Shown: positions 18,138 to 27,568, counted from the first letter of the stretch. The stretch is 64,000 nt of DNA from Shewanella baltica (GCF_900456975.1 NZ_UGYM01000002.1:2790001-2854000), one strand, 5' to 3'. Translations and numbers: made by a program. The notes: generated by a model from the letters alone, not told the origin.

Positions 18138-18806
18138 ATGATCTTGCTGGTAGGTGGTGAAAAAGGTGGTAGCGGAAAAAGTTGTCTCGCTCAAAATCTT
18201 GCCGTTTATATTAAGCAAAAATTTCAAGCAAACGTCCTCATGGTCGATTGTGATCCCCAGCGCACCACTTCAGATTGGATCCAAGCAAGAAATAATGATC
18301 CCAGTCTGCCCAGCATTAACTGCATTCAGCTTTATGGTAAAATTCGCAATGATTTACTCAGCCTCAATGAGCGTTTTGATTACGTGATTGTAGACTGTGG
18401 TGGTCAGGATAACTTAGCCATGCGCGCAGCCATGTCAGTAGCCACCTATGTTGTCATTCCCCTCAGACCTAAAAGACGCGATCTTAAGACATTACCCCAC
18501 ATGGAAGACATGCTCAGCACTTGTAAGATGGTAAATCCTAAAATGATCGCCACTATAGTGCTAACCCAATGCCCTGCGCTTCCCACACAATTTAAACGTA
18601 TTTTAGAAGCCAAAGATGTAGTGCAGTCCTTTGGGTTAAGGGTGTTGAATTCTGTCACCTTTTGTCGAAATATTTATGATGACAGTGAAGAAAAAGGCTC
18701 CTCTGTGGTTGAAATCGAACCCGATGGTAAAGCAGCCGATGAGATCCGCGCCATAACGGATGAGTTATTCGCCATGCCACCAGAAAATAGCTATGAGCTT
18801 AACTGA
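18138..18806 (+). CDS. Orphan ParA/MinD-type ATPase
   Basis: 222-aa deviant-Walker ATPase. GEKGGSGKS at the N-terminus (residues 7-15) has the signature Lys of ParA/MinD/Soj proteins; VDCDPQRTTSDW is the switch I/Walker A' region and YVIVDCGGQDN is Walker B. No DNA-binding N-terminal domain is present, so it is the small chromosomal-type ParA. Such proteins position cargo (plasmids, chemotaxis arrays, pili machinery) on the nucleoid. Its stop overlaps the next gene by 14 nt, and no parB or parS is visible. GAAGGGG lies before the ATG. The cargo is unknown. Confidence 0.9.
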   Translation: MILLVGGEKGGSGKSCLAQNLAVYIKQKFQANVLMVDCDPQRTTSDWIQARNNDPSLPSINCIQLYGKIRNDLLSLNERFDYVIVDCGGQDNLAMRAAMSVATYVVIPLRPKRRDLKTLPHMEDMLSTCKMVNPKMIATIVLTQCPALPTQFKRILEAKDVVQSFGLRVLNSVTFCRNIYDDSEEKGSSVVEIEPDGKAADEIRAITDELFAMPPENSYELN

Positions 18807-19137
18807 TCTTAAACGTAAGAAACCGAAGCAAATCATCAAGCCGGTTTCTGTCGATGATTTCATTGAAGATGCCAATAACTACGCCTTAGGTAAGGCGAGT
18901 TTATTAGCCGCGGCTCAGACTCAAGCGATAGTTAAGGGCTTAGATAAAAAGTCGACTAAGATTTATCGCCACGCTACCTTTACCCTGACAGAGAAGAGTA
19001 TTGCTCAGCTCGATTCCCTATCGAAATCCACCAGCATTGCAAAATCTCGCTTACTGCGTATTTTGATCCATGAGTTTAGCCAACTCACCCCCGCTCAGCA
19101 GGACCAAATTGCCAATAAACGCCACGACGAAACCTAA
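18793..19137 (+). CDS. Small basic protein, probable ribbon-helix-helix partner of ParA
   Basis: 114 aa, very basic N-terminus (MSLTDLKRKKPKQ). The C-terminal half, IYRHATFTLTEKSIAQLDSLSKSTSIAKSRLLRILIHEF, has the strand-helix-helix pattern of a CopG/ribbon-helix-helix DNA-binding domain. The ATG at 18793 lies inside the parA stop region (14-nt overlap), showing translational coupling and suggesting that the two products work together. This is like the small RHH partners of some ParA ATPases. No family name could be assigned from sequence alone. Confidence 0.75.
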   Translation: MSLTDLKRKKPKQIIKPVSVDDFIEDANNYALGKASLLAAAQTQAIVKGLDKKSTKIYRHATFTLTEKSIAQLDSLSKSTSIAKSRLLRILIHEFSQLTPAQQDQIANKRHDET

Positions 19138-19442
19138 GTTTCAGGGATTCAAGGAATCAGAGCTTTTAGAATCCTGAGCTCCAAGCTGCCTTAAGCTCAA
19201 ACTCAAGATAGCTAAACATCAAGATAGCTGCACCTCAAGAAACTTGGGAAACTTAGGCTTAAACCTAATACTGGTACTTCTCGCTTAAGCTTCTAAGGTG
19301 ATAAACCCAATCAGTAAAATCAGTCTCGCTAGGTGTCGAACTATGGTCAAACGATTACCACACTCTGATTACAATCTCGTATTACTGTTACGCTCTCTTA
19401 TGACTGTTACGCCATCGTCAAAATATTTAGGGCCACAATAGG
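19138..19442. other. Intergenic gap with 16-bp repeat
   Basis: 305 nt with no supported gene, between convergent genes. It contains three copies of a 16-bp unit beginning TCAAGATAGC at 19203, 19219 and 19235 (the third decayed to TCAAGAAACT). No strong terminator hairpin was found. Confidence 0.6.
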
Positions 19443-19685
19443 TTAGTGCTCACACGTTCTCCCAGCGGCCAGTTCAATGCCTTGGGGCGTTTCGTGAAAC
19501 TTACCTTTACCTATGAGTAACTGAATCAATGCTTCAGCACTAAGATCGGCGGCACTACACGTATGGTATCGAGCCGCAAAGCCAAACTTTTGTCCCATAA
19601 GGCATAATAATTCAGGCTTTATAATAGCGGCCCCTTGCGCTACCATCAGCGCCATAACATCATGACCGTGAACAGAATTGGACAT
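19443..19685 (-). CDS. yecH: YecH family metal-binding protein
   Basis: 80-aa protein. The N-terminal SVHGHDVMALM, central TCSAADLSAEALIQLLIGKGKF and terminal AGRTCEH match the YecH/DUF2492 family; paired His and Cys suggest metal binding. Function is unknown. A perfect AGGAGG site lies 3 nt before the ATG. Single gene, divergent from btsS. Confidence 0.87.
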   Translation of the reverse strand: MSNSVHGHDVMALMVAQGAAIIKPELLCLMGQKFGFAARYHTCSAADLSAEALIQLLIGKGKFHETPQGIELAAGRTCEH

Positions 19686-19813
19686 ATGTCCTCCTAAAGA
19701 TGCAATATTATTGTTCTTTATATCCTAACGGTAGAATTTGAACCCTGATCTCGCGCACAGACTTTCTAATTGATACCACTGCGCTGACATCTGTGACGAT
19801 AATGTGAGCCATT

Positions 19814-21511
19814 ATGTCTTTAATCCTATTATTGACCCAACAGATGTCGCTGTACTTAGTGATCGTTTACTTAGTCAGTAAAACGCCGCTGTTTAAACTG
19901 TTTGCCGAAACCTCCCCGCGTCTGCCACATAAGATTTTTATGTATCTGATTTTTTCAAGTTTCTGCATCATGGCCACCTATTTTGGTGAGCAAACATCAG
20001 GCGCGATTGCCAACACCCGTGCTATGGGCGCTGTGTTAGGTGGGTTATTAGGCGGACCCGTTACTGGTTTTCTGGTAGGACTAACAGGTGGCCTTCACCG
20101 CTACAGTATGGGCGGCTTTACTGAAATAGCCTGCGCCATTTCCACCACCTTAGAAGGCTTATCCGCAGGGATGATAAGCTTCTACTTAAGACGTGCGGGT
20201 AAAAGTGAGCTTATCTACAATCCATTACTCGTTTGCCTAGTGACTTTTTATGCCGAAATGATGCAAATGAGCATCATCTTACTGGTCGCCCGCCCCTTCG
20301 ATGATGCGTGGGAATTAGTGCGCCAAATCGCGCCGCCCATGTTGTTAGTCAATTCCGTAGGAGCGGCACTCTTTATGAGCATGATCCGCGACCAAAAAAC
20401 TATGTTCGATAAACTTTCCTCCAGTTTTTCAACTAAAGCATTAAAGATAGCCGAACGCAGTGTCGGACTCCTATCCAAAGGATTTAACGAAGAAAGCAGC
20501 AGCCGTGTCGCCAAAATCGTCATAGAAGAAACCAATGTAGGCGCAGTGGCCATCACCGACAGGGAAAAACTGTTGGCTTTTATTGGCATAGGTGCCGATC
20601 ATCATCTGCCTGGCACGCCAATTTCTTCCAAGATCACCTTAGAGGCGATTAATCAAAATAAAGTCATGTTCGCCGATGGCGTTGAAATGCCCTACTCATG
20701 TTCTATTTCAAGTAATTGTCGTTTAGGGTCGAGTCTGGTGATCCCGCTGCGCAGTGATACCGAAGTCATTGGCACTATTAAACTCTATGAGCCGAAAAAT
20801 AAGCTTTTTTTGAATATTAACCGCACCTTAGGTGAAGGTATTGCCCGTCTGTTATCCAACCAAATACTTTATGGCCGGTTTGAGCAACAGCAAAATCTGC
20901 TGACTCAAGCCGAATTGAAATTACTGCAAGCGCAGGTCAATCCGCACTTTCTATTCAATGCACTCAATACCATTAGCGCGATTATCAAGCGCGATCCCGA
21001 TATGTCTAAGCAGTTGCTGCAGCAGTTATCTCAGTTTTTACGGATCAATTTAAAGCGAACAACAGGCTTAGTGACGCTTGGGGATGAGCTAGATCACATC
21101 GCGTCCTATCTCACCATTGAAAAAGCGCGTTTTATTGATAAATTACAAGTCAGTATCGCGATACCTGAATCACTCTACCACTGCAAAGTACCGGCCTTTA
21201 CCCTGCAGCCGATTATTGAGAATGCGGTAAAGCACGGCACTTCGCACATGATAGAGCAAGGGCAGATCAAAGTGACGGGCAAGCTTGAAAATCATGTGTT
21301 GGAATTAGAAGTCACAGACAATGCCGGATTATATCAGCCCGTTGAGGGCTCTGAAGGCCTAGGGATGAACTTAGTGCATAAACGCATTCAAAATATTTTT
21401 GGCGAACAATATGGTGTTACTGTGGAATGCGAAGCCGATGAATTGACTCGTGTCACCATAAGATTACCTATAGAAAACCCTGAGATATCCAATATGGACA
21501 CCCGCACGTGA
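19814..21511 (+). CDS. btsS: LytS-type sensor histidine kinase, BtsS-like
   Basis: 565-aa inner-membrane kinase. Residues 1-190 form the 5TM-LytS sensor region (GGLLGGPVTGFLVGLTGGLHRYSMGG is the family signature), then a GAF-like domain (about 210-345), then the His_kinase domain with phosphoacceptor His378 in NPHFLFN (376-382), and an ATPase domain with PIIENAVKHG near 465-475. E. coli BtsS (YehU, 561 aa) senses extracellular pyruvate. Overlaps btsR by 4 nt. The presence of a BtsR-type operator before the next gene strengthens the call. Confidence 0.92.
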   Translation: MSLILLLTQQMSLYLVIVYLVSKTPLFKLFAETSPRLPHKIFMYLIFSSFCIMATYFGEQTSGAIANTRAMGAVLGGLLGGPVTGFLVGLTGGLHRYSMGGFTEIACAISTTLEGLSAGMISFYLRRAGKSELIYNPLLVCLVTFYAEMMQMSIILLVARPFDDAWELVRQIAPPMLLVNSVGAALFMSMIRDQKTMFDKLSSSFSTKALKIAERSVGLLSKGFNEESSSRVAKIVIEETNVGAVAITDREKLLAFIGIGADHHLPGTPISSKITLEAINQNKVMFADGVEMPYSCSISSNCRLGSSLVIPLRSDTEVIGTIKLYEPKNKLFLNINRTLGEGIARLLSNQILYGRFEQQQNLLTQAELKLLQAQVNPHFLFNALNTISAIIKRDPDMSKQLLQQLSQFLRINLKRTTGLVTLGDELDHIASYLTIEKARFIDKLQVSIAIPESLYHCKVPAFTLQPIIENAVKHGTSHMIEQGQIKVTGKLENHVLELEVTDNAGLYQPVEGSEGLGMNLVHKRIQNIFGEQYGVTVECEADELTRVTIRLPIENPEISNMDTRT

Positions 21512-22218
21512 TCACTTGTTTAATTGTTGATGATGAACTGTTTGCTCGTGAAGAATTAGCCGATCTTTTGGGGCAAGAACACGACATTGAAATTGTTGGT
21601 CAATGCGCTAATGCCATCGAGGCGTTACAAAGCATAGCCAAAGAAAAACCTCAGTTAATTTTTCTCGATATCCAAATGCCGCGCATTTCGGGCATGGAAC
21701 TTATCGCTATGCTCGACCCTGATAACATGCCGAAAATTGTGTTTGTTACCGCTTACGACGAGTTTGCCGTCAAGGCCTTCGATAACCATGCCTTCGATTA
21801 TTTGCTTAAACCGATAGATGCCGAGAGACTCAGTAAAACCCTCACTCGGGTGCGTAAAAATCTGACGCCTCAAATCATGGATCCCATTACCCCAAAGCGT
21901 CTGGAACATATTCCCTGTTACAGCGGCAATAAACTCAAGGTGATTGCAATCCAAGATGTGGAATATGTGTTCAGTGATTTAAGCGGCATCCATGTGGCCA
22001 GTACGAAAGGCAAAGTCCATACCCAATTGACCTTAAAAGTGTTTGAAGAAAAAACCCCACTGGTGCGCTGCCATCGTCAGTATTTGATTTCACCTAAGGC
22101 GATTGCCGAAATTGAGCTGTTAGACACGGGCGCCGAAGTCACCACCCACTCAGGGGATAAAGTGCCCGTCTCACGGCGTTATCTTAAGAGCCTTAAACAG
22201 CTGTTCGGCTTCCAATAA
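21508..22218 (+). CDS. btsR: LytTR response regulator, BtsR-like
   Basis: 236-aa two-domain regulator. The receiver domain (1-120) has the acidic pair DD at 8-9, phosphoacceptor Asp54 in FLDIQMP and the Lys of YLLKPID near 104. The LytTR DNA-binding domain (about 135-236) ends with CHRQYLISPKAIAEI and VPVSRRYLKSLKQLF. GTG start embedded in the btsS stop (GTGA overlap). In E. coli BtsR activates the pyruvate transporter btsT by binding tandem ACC(G/A)CT(C/T)A repeats; exactly such repeats lie before the next gene. Confidence 0.92.
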   Translation: MITCLIVDDELFAREELADLLGQEHDIEIVGQCANAIEALQSIAKEKPQLIFLDIQMPRISGMELIAMLDPDNMPKIVFVTAYDEFAVKAFDNHAFDYLLKPIDAERLSKTLTRVRKNLTPQIMDPITPKRLEHIPCYSGNKLKVIAIQDVEYVFSDLSGIHVASTKGKVHTQLTLKVFEEKTPLVRCHRQYLISPKAIAEIELLDTGAEVTTHSGDKVPVSRRYLKSLKQLFGFQ

Positions 22219-22296
22219 CTCAAGCAAAAAGCCATCTTAGCGGGTATTTTTAGTCACAAGATGGCCAACAACACCCGCCGTTAACATACGATTGCA

Positions 22297-22345
22297 ACCA
22301 CTCAAGCCCACCTATTACCGCTCACCCTGCATTTTCGACCACTCA
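22297..22345 (+). promoter_or_regulatory. Three phased BtsR-type binding repeats before cstA-family gene
   Basis: ACCACTCA (22297-22304), ACCGCTCA (22317-22324) and ACCACTCA (22338-22345) are direct repeats. The last two are separated by exactly 13 nt, the arrangement described for E. coli BtsR/YehT; the first two are 12 nt apart. All lie 70-120 nt before the transporter start, on one face of the helix (20-21 bp steps). Confidence 0.88.
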
Positions 22346-22415
22346 TTGAGATTGCGAAGTTTTATATCAACAACTTGTTTACACTCGCCAGAACTCAAAT
22401 GGGGAGATAACAAAA

Positions 22416-23876
22416 ATGATGTGGTTCCTACTCTGTGTCGGTCTGCTGATCGGCGGCTACTTTATCTATGGCGCCTTTGTCGAGAAAGTCTTCGGCATTA
22501 ACGCTAATCGTCAAACACCCGCTTTCGCTCAAACTGATGGCGTCGACTTTGTGCCTATGTCTAAAGGCAAAGTCTATTTAATTCAATTATTAAACATCGC
22601 AGGCGTAGGCCCAATCTTTGGTCCTATCTTAGGTGCACTCTATGGTCCTGCGGCCATGTTGTGGATTGTGGTTGGCTGTATCTTTGCGGGTGCCGTGCAT
22701 GACTACTTCTCTGGCATGTTGTCAGTGCGCAACGGCGGCCAATCTGTGCCAAACCTTGCGGGTAAATATTTAGGAAAGAGTGCCAAACACTTCATGAACG
22801 TGTTTGCTATCGTGCTGTTATTGCTGGTTGGTGTGGTCTTTATCTCTGCGCCTGCAGGTTTACTGGGCAAGCTTACCGGTTGGGATGTCAGTATCTTCGT
22901 AGGCATTATCTTCGTCTACTACCTGATCGCAACTGTGGTGCCTGTCGATAAGATTATCGGTCGTCTTTACCCCTTCTTTGGCGCTTTACTGTTCTTCATG
23001 TCGTTCGGTCTGGCTTTCGCGATTATCCTATCAAGCGAGCACACCTTACTGCCGAACGTACAAGCGGGCGATTTCTTCCAAAACTTAAATCCAAATGACA
23101 TGCCACTTTGGCCTGCGCTGTTCATCACCATCGCCTGTGGCGCGGTATCAGGTTTCCATGCAACGCAATCACCATTAATGGCACGCTGCGTTGAAAACGA
23201 AACCAATGGTCGCTTCGTCTTCTTTGGCGCCATGATTGGCGAAGGCATTATTGCACTGCTTTGGTGTGCGATTGCATTGTCATACTTCGGCGGTGTTGAA
23301 GGCTTAAGTGCGGGCATGTCAGGCAACCCTGCCAACGTGGTCTATGAGGCTTCTACTGGTCTGTTAGGCGCTGTCGGTGGCTTTATGGCTATCCTAGGTG
23401 TGATTATCCTGCCGATTACTTCAGGTGATACGGCTTTCCGCTCTGCGCGTTTGATTCTGGCTGAATTTTTCAACATGCCACAAATCTCACTACCAAAACG
23501 CTTAGTGTTAGCACTCCCACTGTTTGTTATCGGCGGTATGTTGACTCAAGTGGATTTTGGTGTCATTTGGCGCTACTTCGGTGTAGCAAACCAAACCACC
23601 GCGGTATTAATGCTGTGGACAGCTTCGGCTTACCTGTTACGCCATAACAAACTGCATTGGATTGCGACTATTCCAGCGATGTTTATGACCACAGTGGTCA
23701 TCACCTTCCTGCTGAACTCGTCAACCTTAGGTGCAGGCTTACCTATGACGGTATCAACCATAGCGGGCGTGGTCACCACCTTAGTGATTACAGCGCTGTT
23801 GATTGTTAAAACCAAAGGTAAAGGTGAGATTGACTTACCAGTAGAAACTGAGCTTAAAGAAATAGTCAAAGACTAA
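22416..23876 (+). CDS. CstA family carbon starvation/pyruvate transporter
   Basis: 486-aa polytopic inner-membrane permease with the CstA fold: NANRQTPAFAQTDGVDFVPMSKGKVYLIQLLNIAGVGPIFGPILGALYGP near the N-terminus and GFHATQSPLMARCVENE in the middle are family hallmarks. E. coli CstA and BtsT are about 700 aa; this is the shorter form lacking part of the C-terminal region. The upstream BtsR sites and position after btsSR point to pyruvate or peptide uptake under BtsSR control. GGGGAG precedes the ATG by 9 nt. A terminator follows. Confidence 0.92.
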   Translation: MMWFLLCVGLLIGGYFIYGAFVEKVFGINANRQTPAFAQTDGVDFVPMSKGKVYLIQLLNIAGVGPIFGPILGALYGPAAMLWIVVGCIFAGAVHDYFSGMLSVRNGGQSVPNLAGKYLGKSAKHFMNVFAIVLLLLVGVVFISAPAGLLGKLTGWDVSIFVGIIFVYYLIATVVPVDKIIGRLYPFFGALLFFMSFGLAFAIILSSEHTLLPNVQAGDFFQNLNPNDMPLWPALFITIACGAVSGFHATQSPLMARCVENETNGRFVFFGAMIGEGIIALLWCAIALSYFGGVEGLSAGMSGNPANVVYEASTGLLGAVGGFMAILGVIILPITSGDTAFRSARLILAEFFNMPQISLPKRLVLALPLFVIGGMLTQVDFGVIWRYFGVANQTTAVLMLWTASAYLLRHNKLHWIATIPAMFMTTVVITFLLNSSTLGAGLPMTVSTIAGVVTTLVITALLIVKTKGKGEIDLPVETELKEIVKD

Positions 23877-23900
23877 CAAAATAGTCCAAATGACCAAGCT

Positions 23901-23928
23901 AAAACAGGCGCTTTATTGCGCCTGTTTT
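23901..23928 (+). terminator. Intrinsic terminator of the cstA-family gene
   Basis: 11-bp perfect stem (23901-23911 and 23918-23928) with a TTTATT loop; the right arm ends in TTTT. It lies 25 nt after the stop codon. Confidence 0.88.
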
Positions 23929-24067
23929 GCTCATACTGCTCCATCAATAACTGCAGACTCTGGTGTGAGCGAGCAAGGTATTCAGGCTTGACTCGATACC
24001 ATTGCACACTGTATCAGGCATACAAAACTGTTATACTCACGCCATAGCACACTGCAACATGCATAAT

Positions 24068-24442
24068 ATGAATCAATCGAATAACCCGCTCCACGGCATT
24101 AAACTGGAAACGATCATCACTTACTTAGTCGAGAAATACGGCTGGGAAGAATTAGGTGAGCGGATTAACATCCGCTGTTTTACCCACGACCCAAGCATCA
24201 AATCCAGCTTACGTTTTTTAAGAAAAACAGAGTGGGCGCGGGATAAAGTCGAATATCTTTATTTAAGAGCCAACAAATTACCGTTACCGCCACCTAAAGC
24301 GGAAGCGAGCCAAGCTGCTAAAAAGCCTGCGGCAAAAGTCGCGACTAAAAAGCCCACTCAAACCGCTCCTGAAAAGCCGGCTAAAAGTGATAAACCCAGC
24401 TCAAATGGCACAGTAAACAGTCATATTTGGGGCAATAATTAA
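24068..24442 (+). CDS. VF530 family DNA-binding protein
   Basis: 124-aa protein. Residues 6-75 ([57 protein letters not shown]) are the complete VF530/DUF2132 domain. The tail is a flexible Lys/Ala/Pro-rich segment (about 78-115). The name is from a Vibrio protein of known fold; DNA binding is the usual annotation. The ATG at 24068 starts directly before the domain; frame extension to 24002 adds residues unlike the family. Confidence 0.88.
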   Translation: MNQSNNPLHGIKLETIITYLVEKYGWEELGERINIRCFTHDPSIKSSLRFLRKTEWARDKVEYLYLRANKLPLPPPKAEASQAAKKPAAKVATKKPTQTAPEKPAKSDKPSSNGTVNSHIWGNN

Positions 24443-24470
24443 TCTTCGCCTCTGCAGCCATAAAACGTAA

Positions 24471-24492
24471 ACAGCCCTAAAATAAGGGCTGT
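24471..24492. terminator. Hairpin after VF530 gene
   Basis: 8-bp perfect stem ACAGCCCT/AGGGCTGT (24471-24478, 24485-24492) 28 nt after the VF530 stop. The downstream tract ATTGTCG is not T-rich, so termination strength is uncertain. Confidence 0.6.
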
Positions 24493-24529
24493 ATTGTCGT
24501 GATTAACCTGCTGCGGATCTATTTTCACT

Positions 24530-24584
24530 AACCTATTTGTACTCACCTACAGCCTCAATCTATTTGCGCTAATCTATTGGCGGC
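24530..24584. repeat. Degenerate 13-14-bp tandem array, 4 copies
   Basis: Units resembling AATCTATTTGCGCT begin at 24530, 24544, 24557 and 24571 in the gap between the VF530 and FlxA-like genes. Confidence 0.6.
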
Positions 24585-24734
24585 GAATAGCGCTCACTTA
24601 TCGATTTTGAACCAATAGCTTGCACTCTTTTTAGCTGAACAACCAAAAATTGACTTCAGTTTTCAAATCTATGGCCGATACCGACTGTTATAGTGACTTG
24701 AGTATCAACGCAGTTTGCATCAATGGAGTGTTAA

Positions 24735-25193
24735 ATGAATATTAATGGAATAAACAGTAGCGCAACTGGCTCAGCTTTCACCGCCATATCAAGCGCATAT
24801 ATCGCAGCGACACCAGCCACCGCACAAACAGCGAATAGTGAGTCCGCTGACTCACAAGATACCCAGGACACTGTCTCCATTTCTAATGCGGGCCGCGCGG
24901 CTTTATCCGCAGATGTGGGCGCAACCTTGAGAGACAAAGCCTCAGCCAAAAAGAATGAAGTCGACAATGCCTCATCAGAAGAACCCATGACGTTAATTGA
25001 CCAGCAGATCCAAAAAATAAAAGAGCAAATCAAGGCACTTCAAGAAATGTTGGCCAAGCTTGAAAATGATGACTCAGAGACCGCTGATCAGCAACGTAAG
25101 ATGATCCAAGAACAAATAATGCAGCTGAGTAGCCAGATAGCAACCTTGACTGAGAAGAAGATGCGCGAAGCCCAAAAAAAGGAATCGGCTTAA
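24735..25193 (+). CDS. FlxA-like small coiled-coil protein
   Basis: 152 aa. The N-terminus is Ala/Ser/Thr-rich, followed by DTVSISNAGRAAL (residues 45-60), a motif typical of small flagellum-associated proteins. From about residue 90 a long coiled coil (LIDQQIQKIKEQIKALQEMLAKLENDD and on) matches the FlxA-like family. E. coli flxA is under flagellar sigma control; no such promoter was identified here. GGAG lies before the ATG. Function is unknown. Confidence 0.78.
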   Translation: MNINGINSSATGSAFTAISSAYIAATPATAQTANSESADSQDTQDTVSISNAGRAALSADVGATLRDKASAKKNEVDNASSEEPMTLIDQQIQKIKEQIKALQEMLAKLENDDSETADQQRKMIQEQIMQLSSQIATLTEKKMREAQKKESA

Positions 25194-25288
25194 ATTAAGC
25201 GGTGATGATACTGCGCTAAGCTAAGCCATGTTCACAACATCGACATGTTCAAGCGGTTTACATATTCAAGCCGTCTAGTTGACCCTAC

Positions 25289-26266
25289 TTAGATAGGAAA
25301 ACTGAACATCAAACGCCAAATGTTCAATCCATCACCACGGCGATAGCTGAATCCAATACGATCAACACCCAGCAATTCGCCCCCAAGGGGCTTAGAAAAC
25401 GCGAGGGAAAAACCAGCCTCATAACTGCCTGAAACTATGGTATCTTGCTCTATCTCGCTGATAAATCTGAGCTCATTGAAATACCAATAACCCACAGCAA
25501 AGATCCTTGGTTGCACCTGCAGATCCCACCATTGCCAGCGCGGCGCTAATCCTAAATCCACGCCAGTTTGTAACACCGCAAATTGATCGGCAAACTTGCC
25601 ATAGTGCTCACTGTACCCAGCGAAACGTAATCTCGACACCCATACCGCATCTTGCCCAGCTAGGGTGAAATCATACAAGCTACTGATCCCTGAGGCGATA
25701 ATGGCAACGTTATCGTTTTTATCGAAGTTAGTACCAAAACCGATATCTAAATACCCTTCCATTCGAGTGTTTTCGCTCGCCTGCCAGTGGTGCTCAAAAC
25801 CTGGGGTAATGGTCATAGTGCCTATCGACGACGGTAACTCGCCTTCAGTGATATCTTTGGCTAAATAATCAAAAAAGCCAAAGGAGATAGGTAAACGTAA
25901 CCAAGTCTGGCTTCCGCTATCTTTCTTTAAATCAAAACTTAACGGAATACTGACCACGGTCGCATTTTGGTTAGCGGCGCGATACACACCAGTGCCGAGA
26001 TAACTGCCAAAGGCATAAACAGAATTGGGATTACTGCTCGACTCAATCGGATTGCTGCCATTGGCATTACTGCTAGGCACGTGACTGATAGAAACAGGAT
26101 CAACAGACACGCCAGCATCATTCGCTTGAGACGCAGATGTAAGTGCCGCAGGTGTGAACGTATTGGCGGGGGATGCACTATTGGCGAAAACGGCAGGAAC
26201 CATGCTCAGAAATACTAAGCAAGTTAACAACAAACATAATGGCAACCGACTGAAAAAATGGCTCAA
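25289..26266 (-). CDS. Outer-membrane beta-barrel protein, solitary
   Basis: 325-aa protein. An N-terminal signal peptide (MSHFFSRLPLCLLLTCLVFLSMVPAVFA) is followed by a Ser/Asn/Pro-rich linker and then alternating amphipathic strands, ending with a C-terminal aromatic-rich strand (LMFSFPI), as outer-membrane barrels do. It resembles the DUF6268-like barrels but no specific function is claimed. Start is TTG (26266) with AAGG upstream; the next ATG would delete the signal peptide. Faces away from ribA on the same strand with a 57-nt gap. Confidence 0.75.
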   Translation of the reverse strand: MSHFFSRLPLCLLLTCLVFLSMVPAVFANSASPANTFTPAALTSASQANDAGVSVDPVSISHVPSSNANGSNPIESSSNPNSVYAFGSYLGTGVYRAANQNATVVSIPLSFDLKKDSGSQTWLRLPISFGFFDYLAKDITEGELPSSIGTMTITPGFEHHWQASENTRMEGYLDIGFGTNFDKNDNVAIIASGISSLYDFTLAGQDAVWVSRLRFAGYSEHYGKFADQFAVLQTGVDLGLAPRWQWWDLQVQPRIFAVGYWYFNELRFISEIEQDTIVSGSYEAGFSLAFSKPLGGELLGVDRIGFSYRRGDGLNIWRLMFSFPI

Positions 26267-26323
26267 TTGACTTAAACCTTACTCATTTCTGACTCAATCG
26301 GTCGACCCATCATAAATACAAAG

Positions 26324-26938
26324 CTACTTATTTTCATCCATAAAATGATATTCAGACATCATGTGTCCAAGCTCAGTGGATTTGGTTTTTAAGTAGGCTT
26401 CGTTGTAACGATTCTTACCAACTTGCAGCGGTACGCGCTCAACCACTTCGATGCCAAACTCCTTCATCGCTTTCACTTTACGAGGGTTATTGGTCATCAA
26501 ACGCACATGCTTCACGCCTATCTGTTCCAGCATAGGTTTGATCATGTCGTATTTACGCATATCGGCTTCGAAGCCCAGTTGCTCGTTGGCTTCAACTGTG
26601 TTGGCACCTTTATCTTGCAGCTCGTAGGCGCGGATTTTATTCAACAAACCAATGCCACGGCCTTCTTGGCGCAAATAGAGGATAAAGCCACTGCCCGTTT
26701 CCGCAATATTTTGCATCGCCGCTTGTAACTGAAAACCACAGTCACAACGCAAGCTAAATAACGCATCGCCAGTTAAACACTCGGAATGAATTCGACCCAA
26801 CACAGGTTCATCCGCACTGAGCGTACCGAATGTGAGCGCAACATGCTCTTTGCCTGATTCTGTATCTTCAAAACCATGCATGGCAAACACGCCCCAAGGA
26901 GTGGGTAACTTTGACGTCGCGACATATTTTATCGACAT
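26324..26938 (-). CDS. ribA: GTP cyclohydrolase II
   Basis: 204-aa zinc enzyme that opens GTP in the first committed step of riboflavin synthesis. The zinc ligands lie in [20 protein letters not shown] (Cys near 57, 68 and 70), and [22 protein letters not shown] with [10 protein letters not shown] forms the substrate and catalytic region. Length equals the E. coli monofunctional RibA, so no RibB fusion. The ATG at 26938 is preferred to an upstream TTG (26956); AAGG precedes it. No FMN riboswitch was recognised upstream. Confidence 0.97.
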   Translation of the reverse strand: MSIKYVATSKLPTPWGVFAMHGFEDTESGKEHVALTFGTLSADEPVLGRIHSECLTGDALFSLRCDCGFQLQAAMQNIAETGSGFILYLRQEGRGIGLLNKIRAYELQDKGANTVEANEQLGFEADMRKYDMIKPMLEQIGVKHVRLMTNNPRKVKAMKEFGIEVVERVPLQVGKNRYNEAYLKTKSTELGHMMSEYHFMDENK

Positions 26939-27211
26939 ACTTAACCTTAACGACAACTCTCATTCCATGAGACGAATAAGATCCCTAGAAACAAACGAGG
27001 ATTAGGCACTTAGCCAACTAAGCGCACTATTCTAAAGTGTTTTTGAACAATCAAGAAATACTTTAGTGTTTTAATCAACTAAACCAAACATGAATGTCAT
27101 TTTCGATGGGCAGCACGAAGGAATGGATTAAAACGAAGCTGTGCATAAAGTACTAGGCGCACAAACACGCGATCGACACTCGATCCCGTGTCAGTGACAG
27201 CCTAACCCACA

Positions 27212-27568
27212 TTAAAATTTTGCGGGCGCGTATCCAGTGACTTCCTTTAGCCCCATTTCACGGCCGATAGCCGTCATAGGGTGGATCACCACAAGACCTT
27301 TGACAGACTTTTTCAGTTTGCCCATGTCCGCTTGTTCATCTTTAGTCAAAGCGCGATGGAAAGACAAACCTTTGATATCTGAACCTTGCTTATTCAATAA
27401 GCGGGTTTGTTGGCCTTTCACACTGCCAATTTGCTTAGTGACTGCAGCGATTTCGCGCTTGAACTGGGCAATAATGACGTCATCGCCTCTTTGTTCAGCC
27501 GCAGCAAGTTTACGACGAAATTTATCTAATTTATCGTTAAGCTGCTGCAGTTCTTGCTTTAAATTCAT
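27212..27568 (-). CDS. yibL: YibL family ribosome-associated protein
   Basis: 118 aa. The N-terminal half is a coiled coil (LKQELQQLNDKLDKFRRKLAAAEQRGDD) and the C-terminal half (VVIHPMTAIGREMGLKEVTGYAPAKF) is the conserved YibL end. In E. coli YibL associates with ribosomal subunits; the role is not fully known. AGGTAA precedes the ATG. Single gene. Confidence 0.88.
   Translation of the reverse strand: MNLKQELQQLNDKLDKFRRKLAAAEQRGDDVIIAQFKREIAAVTKQIGSVKGQQTRLLNKQGSDIKGLSFHRALTKDEQADMGKLKKSVKGLVVIHPMTAIGREMGLKEVTGYAPAKF

Noticed and set aside
26939..27211. FMN (RFN) riboswitch upstream of ribA.
   Set aside because: No conserved RFN elements found in the 270-nt gap.
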